A stretch of 64,000 nucleotides of DNA from the NCBI GenBank assembly GCA_963930655.1, contig OZ005607.1, forward strand, positions 19,542,374 through 19,606,373, read 5' to 3'. Under the pieces are notes generated by a model that saw nothing but the letters and a program-made list of their open reading frames with translations, was not told where the DNA came from and did not search any database. A program made the position numbers and the translations under genes. Source of the DNA: Myrica gale. Taxonomy: Eukaryota; Streptophyta; Magnoliopsida; Fagales; Myricaceae. This document shows, piece by piece, positions 1 through 11,325 of this stretch. How positions within the stretch are numbered: the first letter of the stretch is position 1; each line of letters begins with the position of its first letter.

Positions 1-370
1 CCTAGTCAGTTCATGACTTATTTGACCCTCCCTGATCAATAGGGGGTCTATGAGATTCAAAGTGTGCTCTCCAGCCAATTTCTCCAGCCTGCAGAATTAA
101 TATAGCAAATACATGCATGCATATTGTTAAAGGAGGAAAAAAACATTATTATTTGTTTATCATGTTTCGAACAAAAAAAATCTCAAAATATGTACTATTT
201 GATGTGTATACTCACATATGGTAGAAGTTACTCTATATTCCCTTGGCCACCAAAAGAAGTAATTTTTTTACCACTCACAATCTCCTGTATTAACACTCCA
301 AAACTAAAGACGTCAAACTTGATTGAGAAATGCCCAAATATTGCATATTCTGGTGCCATATATCCACGGC
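1..370 (-). pseudogene. CRK receptor-kinase C-terminal remnant (copy A)
   Basis: On the minus strand, 370-229 reads as the late kinase exon of a cysteine-rich receptor-like kinase: GYMAPEYA, then [14 protein letters not shown], then IVSGKK, ending in a stop. The following exon (about 90-1) matches the segment AWKNWLEST..NLIDP of the better copy at 14065-14229, but single-base deletions shift its frame, and it runs off the window edge. In the family these exons encode kinase subdomains VIII-XI. No upstream kinase exons or DUF26 ectodomain are attached, so this is a dead fragment. The plus-strand reading frame over it is only its antisense. Confidence 0.85.
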
Positions 371-1560
371 ATATAAATACCAATATGTTCATGTCATGTC
401 CCTCATGCTCGTATGAATCTCTAAGTTCTCTTTGTAGTAACAGAGATGCATGTATGGGGAGATTACGACACGTTCTTATCCTATGGGTCTCAAGATTGTG
501 ATAATATAATATAGAAAATCCAGCGAAAGTATTATTAAATAAATATTCATAAATAAGTAGGAAAAAATGGAAGTCAAGTTAGAAGAAGATTAGAGAGACA
601 TTAACACAGAAGCCTGTCATAACTTAGATAACATAACGATACTCAGGAACAACATAAGAAGGGAAAACAAACAAACCAAGATGTTAGGGTTAGGGATTAG
701 GGGATACAGCTCCTAGGCTAACAAAAGTAAGCCTACAAATAAATCTTTAACCTTATTGTACAGAAATATATACAAACACACCAAACGAACAAAAGAAAAC
801 ATAAAACAACATCAATATTCAGGAGGAGTCTACGTCTGAGGAACCGGTGAGGTCGGTCTAGTCGATATGGCTGTGGTTTGCCGCTACGGGTCCGTTCTCC
901 TGGGGAAACTACAGCGCCAGATCCTTCTGAATCAAGTAGGGCTGGGATTCCAGGATCACTTACAAGTCGTCGGTAACCAGGACTTGGATGTGGATGACCA
1001 GGACATGGGTGACAAGTTCTTGGGTAACAAAACAATCAAATATCGGCATAATCTGTCTTATAAAAGTGGATAAACAATGGGGTGAGAACTCAATAAGGGG
1101 GGATGGGGGCATGTGAATACAACCTTACAAACACTACATACATGTTTAATAAGCAGTTCATAAGTAAAAGAGAGTACCAGTGAAACGATATGCAGTCATG
1201 CATTATATAGTTTATAGCATATATAATGAAATAATGAAGAACGCAGTATGCAATGCAATGTTCTTGTTCGTTCCTTTAATGCATTTTCCTTTACAAATCC
1301 ACTTATTCACCCCTAGTGGCCAGGGTTGTGCGTCCAATGTCCCCTGCACTTTATAATATTCTTAGAAATTTCGTTGTCTTAGGACACAAGTAAAGACTTA
1401 TCTACCTTCTACTCCGGGGTCATCCTACTCGGTAGTGATGGTTGCACTCTCCAATAATCGGTATCGTCACCCCATATAAACTTTTTAATAGGTGTCATAT
1501 CCTTTATCCCATCAATGCCAAATGTCATGCAAATGCACTACAATATTCAAAAAATATATC
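371..1560. other. Non-coding duplicated stretch
   Basis: AT-rich sequence with its counterpart at 14511-15742. Short open frames on either strand (for example minus 1035-733) are frameshifted or differ between the two copies and resemble no family I recognise. It may be old retroelement sequence, but I cannot place it. Confidence 0.5.
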
Positions 1561-1743
1561 TGTGAGTCCGAATATCAACCTAAGAGGGGGGTGAATTGGG
1601 GTTTCTCAAAACAATTATCCTTTTTTTTTTTATAAAAAACGCAGATCTGAATATTTAAAGCAATAATGACAAAATAAAAATAACTGAAAGCATTAAGTAT
1701 AAAAGTACGGAAGATAAATAGCACTGCAATTTTTAGATGGTTC

Positions 1744-2308
1744 TGTTGTGATCGTAGGATCGTCGCAGCGGAAGTCAGGATCTTTGAAATCAGAGCAGCC
1801 CAAGCGTTCTGCCTCCTTCAGATCCACGCACACAGGTTTGAGCTGCGAAAAAATCTAGAGAGATAAAGAGGAAAGAGACTCTCTTTCTTGAAAAATGAAA
1901 TTCTCTCTCTCTCAACTGAATTCTGAGCTATTTATAATGGCTGGCTCAGAACCCAACTGTGCTATCGCGTGGGATCTTTAGGGATCTCAAATCTCGGCCG
2001 TAAGATTACCATGGAAAACTCTTTTTCATTAATTCCCTTATATTCTGTATTCCGAATTTATGGGCTTCTACAAATTGTGATCATGTCCATTAACATATCA
2101 CAATTGACCTCCGAGATAGTGAGACTATTTTTTATGAAATCCCTTTTGCTAACAATTATTTGTTTATTTATCCTTCCACCATACTATATTCCACATGAGC
2201 TAATAAGACCGGAATAATATCACTGATTAAGTCCCTAGCTCATATAATTCTTAATTCACAATCTGTAACTTGTTGGACTCTCAAATTGTTTCTAAAACAA
2301 TTTCACAA

Positions 2309-2356
<48 letters not shown>

Positions 2357-3027
2357 TTCGAAAAACATTTTCGCAAACATCCACTGGCCAGTGATTTCTT
2401 TTCAAGTCCAACCCTATACAGATATACTGAATATACTGTCTCACAAAGAGACTGGTGGATTCCTTATTGAACATTTACACAAGCTCATCCATCATATACA
2501 AGACCCAACGTTGTCTGGAATATTTGATCTGCGAAAGATCATCACCAAATGACTCAGTACACAACAAACAAACCTGCATAAACCTCTCAGGTCTAAGGAT
2601 ACAATAAACTAATTGTGCTGAATACCTTCTCTACATCAGTGATCACTTCCAGAAGGTATTCATATGCGATCATGTTCAGTGCATGTACTCTTACAGTGCA
2701 CCCACTCGTCTGCTTAAGGTCACTACCCTAATGACGGAGTACATCATCCTATTTAATAGAGGCACAACGAGTGTAGACCTATCTGTACATAAACATGTAC
2801 CTCGGTCTAGAACAACGGTCAAGTGAACAAGGAACTGAAAAGTCATACTCCCCGCCTTTGATTCATTAATCATCGGCATGACTTTTCTACAATTTCACTT
2901 ACCAATATATCTGTGTAACATCTCATGTCACAACATTATACCCAATAAATAATAAATACGTGTAGATAAAATAAATAATCATCTCATAATTATTCTAATA
3001 ATTGATTTTGAGGGCATATTTCCAACA
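1744..3027 (-). mobile_element. Solo LTR of a copia-type retrotransposon
   Basis: A 1284-bp insertion with ends TGTTG...CAACA and a perfect 5-bp target duplication GGTTC at 1739-1743 and 3028-3032. Copy B of the duplication has the empty site with a single GGTTC (near 15916). Read on the minus strand it begins TGTTGGAAATATGCCCT, a well-known start of Ty1/copia LTRs, and ends in CGATCACAACA. No internal retroelement region is present, so it is a solo LTR left by LTR-LTR recombination. It holds an (AT)20 tract at 2313-2352. Boundaries are exact; the family assignment rests on the end sequence only. Confidence 0.92.
2313..2352. repeat. (AT)20 microsatellite
   Basis: Forty bases of uninterrupted AT dinucleotides inside the solo LTR. 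Confidence 0.97.
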
Positions 3028-3505
3028 GGTTCGGCCAAGACTTGCCTAGATTCCGAGTGCTAAGTATCCGTTACAAGAGTTTTCCAGAGGTCACTCACGG
3101 GTAGGCCCAAGTGTATCCCACAATCAAAGGGTTTTCAAAGATTAATGATCGGAATAAAAAACTATAGCTCTCAAAGCCAAATCAGCAAAACAAAACTCAA
3201 TAAATGGCTATCAGACAAGATATGATGATGATGACAGCAATGAGAGATCAGATCTCTTGGAAAATATGCACTATTTGTCTTTTGTGTTTTTCTCTCTTGA
3301 AGGAGACAAGGTCAAAATTGATGATGTAAAGAGGAAAAAGTTGTGCAAAAGTTTTCTTTTCTCTCTCCATAAAGTTCCCTTTATAGGTCTTCAGTCTTGA
3401 GGTGTTCAGGGGGCCTTTTTAGAATGTTGGAGAGGTGCACTAAGTGCCACATCATCTTGATTTATGTGTTGCGCGTCGTTTTTAAAAATAGGGTTGTCGT
3501 AACAT

Positions 3506-3694
3506 GTGTCGACACATATATTTCTACCTGTCGAGACCTTCATCGATTCTGGAAATTGCTTGCAGGTGCCTGTGGCATGTGTCGACACTACCCTAAGTAT
3601 GTGTCGACACCATTTTCACATGTGTCGACACCATCAAAATGACAGTATGGCTTCTGTGCTATGTGTCGACACCATGTCAACCATGTGTCGATAC
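3506..3694. repeat. Cluster of GTGTCGACAC palindromes
   Basis: The 10-bp palindrome GTGTCGACAC occurs perfectly at 3506, 3579, 3601, 3622 and 3663, and once degenerately (GTGTCGATAC) at 3685, each usually preceded by 'at'. Spacing is irregular (21-73 bp). The counterpart in copy B (about 16506-16700) has mostly decayed versions (GTGTCAACAC, GTGTTGACAC). The cluster lies inside the old LTR-like repeat. Confidence 0.9.
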
Positions 3695-3780
3695 CATCTT
3701 GGCAGATAGAGTTTTTCAGTGTTTTTTGCTATCCAATCTTTTCCATTTTAACACCAAAACTCATACAATGAAAAATGTCA

Positions 3781-5384
3781 CAGTTTAGGTGCAAGTCATG
3801 GTGTTTAAATAAAATATAGGACATAAATAATTAATAATAGATTTAAATACAATTGAGTACTCTGTATTGAATAATGGATCGACAACCACGTATTCTAAAT
3901 ACTTCCAAAGTTATTTTATCATTTGTTATCATCAAAATCGAGTTAGATAGCTCAAGATCAACCTTGGGCTAACACCTAGATTAAGAGGTCTAAGCAAGGC
4001 TTGGTGCAGCAATGGGGGAGAGGGTTGGCATCAACACAAAGAGAGACACATGGAAGGTGTTTTTGTGAGAAATAAATGATTGGCAATGATTACACCGAAA
4101 TTTTATGCCTATTTTTTGACCGGTTTTACAAGTGAAAGGAGGTGACGACATGGGCTGGGTCAAGGGCTGAAGGGAGGCCCAAAAACAAGTGATTTTCAAG
4201 CCAATTACACCATATCAAGCAATCCAAGCCCAAAAACACTATATAAAATAAACATTCTGGAAATAAATCATATGATGCACCGCATACTTAGGACAGGTCC
4301 TATTGACTAAGAAAATTAAACATGTCAAGCAAGAAGATTGAAGAAAAATAGGGTTTCTAGAAGAAATTAGGGCTAAAACAAGCATTAGGGCCAAAACAGT
4401 CTTTTCCAGCAATTAAAAATAATTTATAAAAATATTCAGGACACTGAAATGAGTAGAATGATTACTAAAATAAAAGAGCTTGAAAAGACAAGAATGAGGA
4501 TATTTTTCTCATAATTTTTGGACATGTAAAACTATTTTTACAGATTTTTCTCTATTTAAAAAATTAATAAAATAATTCAAACCGAAAATATTAATATATA
4601 TACTTTTAATTGTAATTAATTAGAAGAATTAGGATAAGCAAAAGTATTTAGAGGGTTGGGGTGTTACAACTCATGAGTCTCATATATTTGAATGAAAATG
4701 GAGCACTTAATGGCGATCATGTATATCCATTACATTAATTATATAATACAAGTTGTGAATCTACGGCCACTTATCCCAAAAGTTTCATCAATTAGGGTAA
4801 AGTGCAAATTCAAGTCTAAATCTGCACTATTTGTCGAATCTACATATTCATCAAATCATATAATTAGACAATCAAATGTATTTAACATTAATTCTCCCTA
4901 ATTCATAAACGACTACACGGTGATCAAATGAAATTGTTAGATAAGAATCCTAACATTTAGTACCAAAATCATGATATTAGTGCAATAAGTAATGTACAAA
5001 TAGTAAAGTACTGTTACCGAATACGTGTTGATAAAGGCTTTTGTTAGGAAGAAACTCATAAACAAAGAAGTCTTTCATTTTCATCCAAGCAGAATCCAAG
5101 GAGCCAAACTAAATAATTAATCGATGTTGAACTTTTGCCACTAATTGGACCTCATTCTTAAATTTCAGATCTCATGTCCAGAATTTCTTAATACTGTATG
5201 CATGTATGATGTATTCATATGAAGTCAAATACTGTATGCATGTATGATGTATTCATATGTAAGCATGCATGACACATAGATTCGATGCTTTTGTTATACT
5301 CTTGATCATCATAATGCGATTTCATGTCCAAGTTTTTATTTTTATTTTTTTGTTAAACATGTCAAAAATGTTTACTTATGTCCC
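3781..5384. other. Non-coding duplicated stretch
   Basis: AT-rich sequence matching 16776-18294 in copy B. It includes a tandem duplication of about 37 bp around 5192-5262 ('actgtatgcatgtatgatg' units), rich in CATGCA motifs. No gene is seen. Confidence 0.55.
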
Positions 5385-5790
5385 AAATCCACCTTTCCCA
5401 AGCTTCCTAGCAACTCTAATGGTTGTCCGTAGCAACTCTAATGGTTGACATAACCTTAAGTGGAGTGAGACCTTGATAGACTCAAAGATATTCTCGAATG
5501 TTGTTTTATTACACCTTAGCGTAGCCGCTTTCACTGCCTTAAGTTTTATTTTTAAAATCCACACACGTGATCCAATCAACTCTTAGTTCCAACCATGAGC
5601 TACCACTTCATATATAATAGGAGTCATTTCAAAGCCAAAAGCCCTCAAATTTGAAGGATGTAGGAGCTGTAACATCAAAGCCCATCACGTTTAAAATGAT
5701 TGGGGTATGATCCGAAGGGCCGATGGAGTGATGGATGATGTTGGCATTTGGAAACGCCAAAAGCCAAGAACTATCTACGGATTATTTTCG
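5385..5790 (-). mobile_element. LINE endonuclease/RT junction remnant (unit A)
   Basis: The minus strand encodes pieces of a plant L1-type LINE polyprotein: the end of the endonuclease domain (PSDHTPIIL-like), FKFEGFWL, and the linker into reverse transcriptase (AHAWNQELIGSP, KLKAVKAATLRCNKTTFENI). Stops and frameshifts break it. The same fragment lies at about 10930-11325 and 18295-18715, always about 0.4 kb upstream of a DUF26 gene, so it was already there before the unit was copied. Confidence 0.75.
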
Positions 5791-6231
5791 TCACTAAAAT
5801 ATAAATATGAAAAAGAGTGATAAGATCGAAGATGAAGGTGGTCCATTAAGAACTGAAGACTATTATTGTGTCAATTTTAGTACTCTTTGCAGGCACTATA
5901 TCGTTGCATATGTCTAAGGTATGTTAAATGTTGGAATATTATTTATCACATCTGTTGTTGATAAACTCACTCTTAATTTCTACCATTCCTTTGCTTTGAT
6001 CGCCACAACCTCATCAAACAATAATGAATTCAATTGAAAACCTTATTTTTGAGTTAAATACATTTTTGCCCAACTATCTACGGATTATGCTCGAAGTGTT
6101 TGCCGACTTAGAAAAAGTCGTTGCTTTTTCAACTCGATGCATAGCTAAACTTGAAAATTTTCGTGTATATATAGATAGTTCTTGGAAGGTAAACAATATG
6201 CACAAAAAAATTACCTTGAAGTTCGTCCAAT
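5791..6231. promoter_or_regulatory. Upstream region of DUF26 copy 1
   Basis: Shared 5' flank of the three DUF26 units. It contains a TATATATA box at 6166-6173, 59 bp upstream of the ATG at 6232, as in the intact copy. No other motif is compelling. Confidence 0.6.
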
Positions 6232-6960
6232 ATGTTGTTCTCAAAATATATTGTTGTAAGTTTTCTACTTTTCTGCCTCTTCCTCGATGCAGCCAATTGT
6301 GTTGGTCCTTTAACCCACTTCTGTTTTAGCTAGAAAAAATACAATGCCAATGGCCCCTATGCTACAAACTTGAATGGGTTGCTCAATCAGTTGCCCACCA
6401 AAGTTCCTCCCACCGGGTTCGCGCTCGGCTTCATTGGAGGCGACTTAAACATAGTCAATGGTTTAGCCCTCTGCCAAGGAGATGTCTCAAGCACAAACTG
6501 TAAGACCTGTGTCATTGATGCAGCCAAAGAGCTTCGACACCGTTGTCCTTACGAGAAAGGAGCAATTATCTGGTACGATTTTTGCTTCTTGAAATACTCC
6601 GACGTGAATTTCTTGGGGAAAATTGATAACGGAAACAAGTTCTACCTGTCGAACCACAAAAAGGTGAAGAACCCCACTTCATTTAACCAGAAAGTTAAGG
6701 ATTTGTTGAGCATCTTATCAGAGAAAGCACGTGCCAACAATGATTTCTATGCCACCGGCTTGGATGAAGAGCATGGTTCATCAGAAAAAGTGTATGGTCT
6801 TGTTCAATGCACTAGAGATATCTCTCATCATGATTGTGACTCGTGTCTTGATGGGGCGGTTGGTGAATTCCCCAAGTGTTGCGATGGCAAACGAGGTGGG
6901 CGAGTTGTTGGTGGGAGTTGTAACTTTAGATATGAACTCTACCCCTTTTTTGATGCATAG
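6232..6960 (+). pseudogene. DUF26 cysteine-rich repeat secretory protein, copy 1 (single nonsense mutation)
   Basis: Same 729-nt length as the intact gene at 11773. The ATG at 6232 opens a signal peptide (MLFSKYIVVSFLLFCLFLDA), but codon 34 is TAG (6331-6333) where the intact copy has CAA, and the third copy still has CAG. After that stop the frame stays open to the normal end. It encodes two Gnk2/DUF26 domains with C-x8-C-x2-C motifs (CQGDVSSTNCKTC and CTRDISHHDCDSC). An internal ATG at 6370 would give a 196-residue protein without signal peptide, unlikely to be a functional secreted protein. This is the youngest-looking pseudogene in the cluster. Confidence 0.88.
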
Positions 6961-7239
6961 ATCACTGAAATGTTGTAATATGTTATCTAAAAACTAAATA
7001 ATTGTCCAATGATTCAACTTCCCCTTGCTTTGTCAAGTCTATGCCTCTTCAAAAATGGGACAACTTTTAGCTTGAATCCTCACTCTACCCCAATTTCAAT
7101 CAAATATTGCACGTGAAGAAATTGCTCCTTCAATTCCTTGGACAATGCACCCCTGCTAGGGCATGCATGTATGGGATTTAGCATGTTGGCTCACATAGCA
7201 CAACATGCTCATGTGCGCACATCCCACCCCCTTGGTACC

Positions 7240-7640
7240 AGCAACGAAAAATTATACTCTGCAAATAGCCTCTGTGCTATAAACTTGACTTGCTCAATCT
7301 ATTTTCCACCAAAGTTCCTCCTATCGGATGCAGACTTGGCTCGACTGGCCGAGGAAAAATCCAAGTAATTGGTTTAGCCCTCTATCGTGGAGATGTCTCA
7401 AGCACAAAGTGTAAGACCTGTCTTTTTTTTTTTTCTAGGTATAAGACCTATGTTGTCATTCATGCAGGCAAAAGAGCATTGATCGATACCTTTGTCCTTA
7501 CGATAAAGGAGCAATAATATGGTACGATTTACTGCCTCTTACAGTACTCCAATGCAGATTGCTTCGGGGAAATAATGGATAACGAAGACGAGTTCTACGT
7601 TAGGAACGTCCAAGAGCAAAACAATCACACTTTCGTCGAT
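7240..7640 (+). pseudogene. Truncated DUF26 fragment (unit A)
   Basis: A second, older DUF26 remnant just downstream of copy 1. In shifting frames it matches the N-terminal domain: LNLFSTKVPPIGCRLG, then VIGLALYRGDVSSTKCKTC, where the first cysteine of the C-x8-C-x2-C motif is tyrosine. It then meets a T-rich insertion that repeats 'taagacct' and continues in part as VVIHAGKRAL..., ending in stops. Its counterpart is 20197-20585, so it was dead before the duplication. Confidence 0.75.
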
Positions 7641-9123
7641 TGAAAAGTTAGCTAGTAATAATTTTAAGGGTTAGCTTGAGTAGTCGCGATCACTTGGAAT
7701 TTAGAGGTGTGTTCTTCTTTAAGATCTCATATTCAATTCTCTCTCAGTTGTAAATAATTTTTTATGATTACTCTGAGCGTAAAGTCAGATTTATCTGGTA
7801 CGTGTAGTGTGTAGTTTGAGGTTATACTAACTCGAAATTTCCTGGTTCGGAGATTACTCTTTATTCTCCTGACAAAAAAGAAAAGTTAACTAGGGATTTA
7901 ACTTTTGTTGATGCCTGGTCTAAATTGTTTGATGTTCTTGATGCATCAAAGGCTGTTACATATCATGTTAAAAACAATGATTGTCTAGTGGGACCAACTT
8001 TTTTTGTTTTTTTGGTAAGTCAATGTAACCTGTCCATTTTACGCCTCTTTACAGTTTGGTTTGAAAACTTTTCACATAAACCATTTGGTTGATTTTGGTC
8101 CACGGACGTTTTGGTCATAAATGACTGCTTGTAGTTCTTGACAGGCTCAGCTCACCTAAAACCAGCCTAGCCTGACCCACAGGATTGATGTCATGTCCCC
8201 CAAAAGAGCCTGCGTCGGTCCATTAGTTTATGCCTATAATTACCATTAATGGTTTCCATCCAGAACTTTAATTCTAGTCAATGACTCTTTGACCCAGTTG
8301 GTTTCTTGCTTTGAGCAAGAAAATAGAATAATACAGTCAGATATATATATCATAAGCAATATTTTGCATAGTGGAAAGAGGATGCCCCACATCCACGAGC
8401 TAATTGGATCCTGCAAAAGCAATTGAAACTCACTTCTTGATAGTGACATGGTGCTAGTTTCGTGAGGGAACTTGAATTGTACATGGATTTGTTGTAACTG
8501 TTGATAAGGTCAGTTGTAGTGTCTTGATAATGCTCTAAATGGTGAGGAGAACTCTCACTTGATTCACTTTGAGAAGCTTCACCTGATTTCCATCAGAATT
8601 TGGAATCATGTGGATGTCGTAGTCAGTTTTGGTACTTCGCGAGATTTGTAGGTGGACAGAGTTCGATTTGGATATGGAATCCCCCAAAATTATCTGACAC
8701 TGAACAATTTATAAAAGGATTTAGAAGCAATTCAGTTTTTTATCTGTATTTTCATTTTGATTTTTACCTATAAATTGGATAAAGTTGGGCTCAAGATCAC
8801 AAAGGAATTTTGGATTCTGAATGATATTGCATGAGAGAAGAAAATGAATTCGAGGGTATACGGTGAAATGGTTGCTATACTATCCCGTGGTATACATCTC
8901 AGTATCCTCCTCAAGTAAAACCAATCATGGGTGGCCATAATACTGCTGCAATTTTTTTCCCCTTGCCTTTCTTTGCTTCGACAGTGACAGTATCGTGTGT
9001 GCATATGGTGTTATGTGATAGTTATAACCCTGCTGTTCTACTTTCAGATAGTTTATGAAAGAAAAATCTACAAATGAAAAATGTACATGTAGGTAACTTC
9101 CTTTAGTTCTCATTCCAGGCCCG
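7641..9123. other. Non-coding stretch upstream of the kinase-like exons (copy A)
   Basis: Matches parts of 20586-23335. No exon is recognised. An acceptor-like 'cattccag' lies directly before 9119, so the kinase reading frame could have had an upstream exon, but none is identifiable here. Confidence 0.5.
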
Positions 9124-10113
9124 ATGTTATTTGTGAGGCACTTCTCTTACAAGGATATAAAGAAGGCAACCGATGGTTTTCACAGAATCATCTACAGCAA
9201 TTCGCACAGAACTGCTTATAAGGCCAAATTCCAAGATGGGGGGTTTGCTTTGATAAAAGAAGTAGGAGCTTTTAATCAAGAACAGGATATCTTCTACAGA
9301 GAGTTGCAATTGCTGTCCCGCTTGCATCACCGCCACCTTCTTCCACTCATAGGGTTTTCCACTGGGGACAAAAGGTTGGTGCCCCGCTGTTGTTTTAATA
9401 CTTATGAACAAGTCTTCCCTCCTTAAGAGCAAGAGGTATTACTTTGTTACAAAAGCCAAGTAGGTTTAAGATATAGTACTCCCCATGCCATAAGTTCACT
9501 AGGCCTCCGGTAGACCAAAGAAAAGAATAGAGAGGAATACCCCTTCATAAACGAAACAAAGATAGCTGAAAATATCTTTTTGGTGAAACCTATAATCGTT
9601 CATCCACTCTGGATATCCAACCACTGGCGAAGTAGTGCCTGATTTGGCTGTTGAACTGGTTCTGGCGATTTTATATTTTTCATCATAACTGGGGTCTAGT
9701 TGAGGAGTTGTATACATGCTGTAAAATGCTATGTTTGGTTTGTCAATCGTGTAAATACGTGCAGTGCATCCCCAATAGTTTCATCTATGGTTTACTGTAA
9801 AAATATGTGGGGTTACTGGTAACACACACAGGACTCTAAATCACAAAGTCGAATTTGCATTGAAAATTTCTTCTGCTCTTTGCAGGTGCGATTTTTTAGT
9901 TGGATCTTTTTTAACTCCTTGCAGGTTGCTAGTTTTTGACAATGCAGAAAATGGAAGCTTGAAGGAGCATCTTAGTGGTAACTTTTGGAGCAATAAATGT
10001 CACGTTTTGCTATCTAATCTCATTTTAACATTTGGATTCTGGCAGATCCTCTTAAAACTCCCCTAAATTGGAGAACAAGGATACAAATAGCCACTGGCGT
10101 AGCAGCTGCATTG
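9124..10113 (+). pseudogene. Pseudokinase 5' exons, truncated duplicate
   Basis: Three exons (9124-9374, 9925-9977, 10046-10113) nearly identical to the first three of the complete gene at 23336-26529: HFSYKDIKKATDGF, the LHHRHLLPLIGF region, then LLVFDNAENGSLKEHL and NWRTRIQIATGVAAAL. The splice sites are kept. The duplication ends 122 bp after exon 3, and no later exons follow, so the C-lobe of the kinase fold is missing. It could be transcribed but cannot make a complete kinase domain. Confidence 0.85.
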
Positions 10114-10237
10114 GTAAGTTGTACCTTCATGATATTATCCAGTCATACGGCACGCTTTAAAATGCCACATTACATAAGCCCTCTTAAGCATTTTTTAGAA
10201 GGGAATATAAAATTTTACAAGTATATAGATCAAATTT

Positions 10238-10373
10238 TAGGATTCATTTTGTCATCTAAAAGAAAGTTACCCGTTTTCAGATCTCGATGAATGATTCGGA
10301 GTCGGGAATCCTCGTGAAGGTATAAAAGTCCTCGATCAATGCCGCTTCTAATTTTATAACGTCGTTCCCAATC
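10238..10373 (-). pseudogene. CRK kinase catalytic-loop exon remnant
   Basis: The minus strand reads [32 protein letters not shown] and [12 protein letters not shown], the catalytic-loop exon of a DUF26 receptor-like kinase with an intact HRD. It stands alone: no glycine loop, no DFG exon and no GYMAPEYA exon adjoin it. It sits exactly at the right edge of duplication copy A and the left edge of the middle DUF26 unit, so it marks a recombination junction. Confidence 0.85.
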
Positions 10374-10879
10374 TAAATCTACACTTTTCGTCGGATCTAA
10401 TTAGACACTCAAATGTATTTAAAATTAATTCTCTCTAATTGACAAACGATTACGGTGATCAAATGAAATTGTTAGATAAGAATCTTTCATTTCCTTCCAA
10501 TTATAGAAACTCATCAAAATATTTAAAGTTTACTCCTTTTGGTAAAATATTTAGTACCAAAATCATGATATTAGTGCAATAATTAATGTACAAATAGCAA
10601 AGTACTGTTACCAAATACGTGTTGATCAAGGATTTTGTTAGGCAGAAACAAGAAGTCTTTCATTTCCTTCCAAGCTGAATCCAAGGAGCCTAATTAACTA
10701 AATTTCGATGTTGAAGTTTTGCCACTAATTGGACGTCATTCTTAAATTCCAGAATTTCTGGACAGTCTTTTCACGGCTATATCTTGACCATTTGAAAGCC
10801 TACCCTGCATTTATGTAAGGCCAAAATAATATGATTCGAGTCAAAAACTGTATGCATGTATGATGTATTCATATATATG

Positions 10880-10887
10880 CATGCATG
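10880..10887. promoter_or_regulatory. RY element CATGCATG
   Basis: A palindromic CATGCATG about 0.9 kb upstream of the intact DUF26 gene, with further 'tatgcatgta' nearby. RY motifs bind B3 factors of the ABI3/FUS3/LEC2 class in seed promoters. The distance is large, and the motif also occurs near dead copies, so function is only a suggestion. Confidence 0.3.
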
Positions 10888-10929
10888 ACACATAGATTCG
10901 ATGCTTTTGTTATACTCTTGATCATCATG

Positions 10930-11325
10930 ATGCTATTCCCAAGCTTGTTAGCGTCAGATAAGTTGTCCGTAGCAACTCTAATGGTTGACATAAGCTTAAG
11001 TGGAGTGAGACCTTTATAGACTCAAAGGTTGTTTTATTCCACCTTAGCGTAGCCGCTTTCACTGCCTTTAGTTTTCTTACCAAAATCCACCCAGGTGATC
11101 CAATCAACTCTTGGTTCCAAGCATGAGCTACCACTTCATAATAGGAGTTATTTCAAAGCCAAAAGCCCTCAAATTTGAAGGAGGTAGGAGCTGTAACATC
11201 AGAGCCCATCACGTTTAAAATGATTGGGGTATGATCTGAAGGGGCGTTGGAGTAATGGATGATGTTGGCATTTGGAAAAGCCAACAACCAAGAACTATCT
11301 ACGGATTATGATCTGTAAGTTTGAG
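10930..11325 (-). mobile_element. LINE endonuclease/RT junction remnant (middle unit)
   Basis: The best-preserved of the three copies. The minus strand reads SSWLLAFPNANIIHYSNAPSDHTPIIL, then FKFEGFWL, a stop, then AHAWNQELIGSP and KLKAVKAATLRWNKTTFESI. This is the end of an AP-endonuclease domain and the start of the RT linker of a plant LINE. It carries an in-frame stop and lacks the RT core. Confidence 0.8.

Larger units (their letters stand above)
1561..3780. mobile_element. Old LTR-like repeat (copy A), interrupted by a solo LTR
   Basis: It starts TGTGAGTCCG followed by 'aatatcaacctaagaggg', wording typical of plant copia-type LTRs, and holds a cluster of GTGTCGACAC palindromes near its right part. 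The same block is at 15743-16775 in copy B. Compared with copy B it contains the 1744-3027 insertion and has lost about 75 bp just to the right of it. The right end (around 3770, near 'catacaatg') and a target duplication are not clear, so the limits are approximate. No coding region is recognisable. Confidence 0.55.
1..10235. repeat. Segmental duplication, copy A
   Basis: This segment is colinear with 14140-24446. Position 1 matches 14140, the DUF26 pseudogene at 6232 matches 19174, and the kinase exon at 9124 matches 23336. The shared sequence stops at 10235 in this copy and 24446 in the other, just after 'gatcaaat'. To the right, copy A runs at once into a minus-strand CRK kinase remnant (10238-10373). 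Copy A has a solo LTR insertion (1744-3027) that copy B lacks. It lacks two stretches present in copy B: a MITE-like element (20792-21034) and about 0.9 kb (21715-22637). The copy may extend left of the window. Confidence 0.95.

Noticed and set aside
124-501. 125-codon plus-strand open frame, with a similar one at 14250-14558
   Set aside because: It is the antisense of the CRK kinase remnant read on minus ([13 protein letters not shown]).
3506-3694. CRISPR-like array of short palindromes
   Set aside because: Spacing is irregular, the repeat is only 10 bp, and the context is a plant LTR-like repeat.
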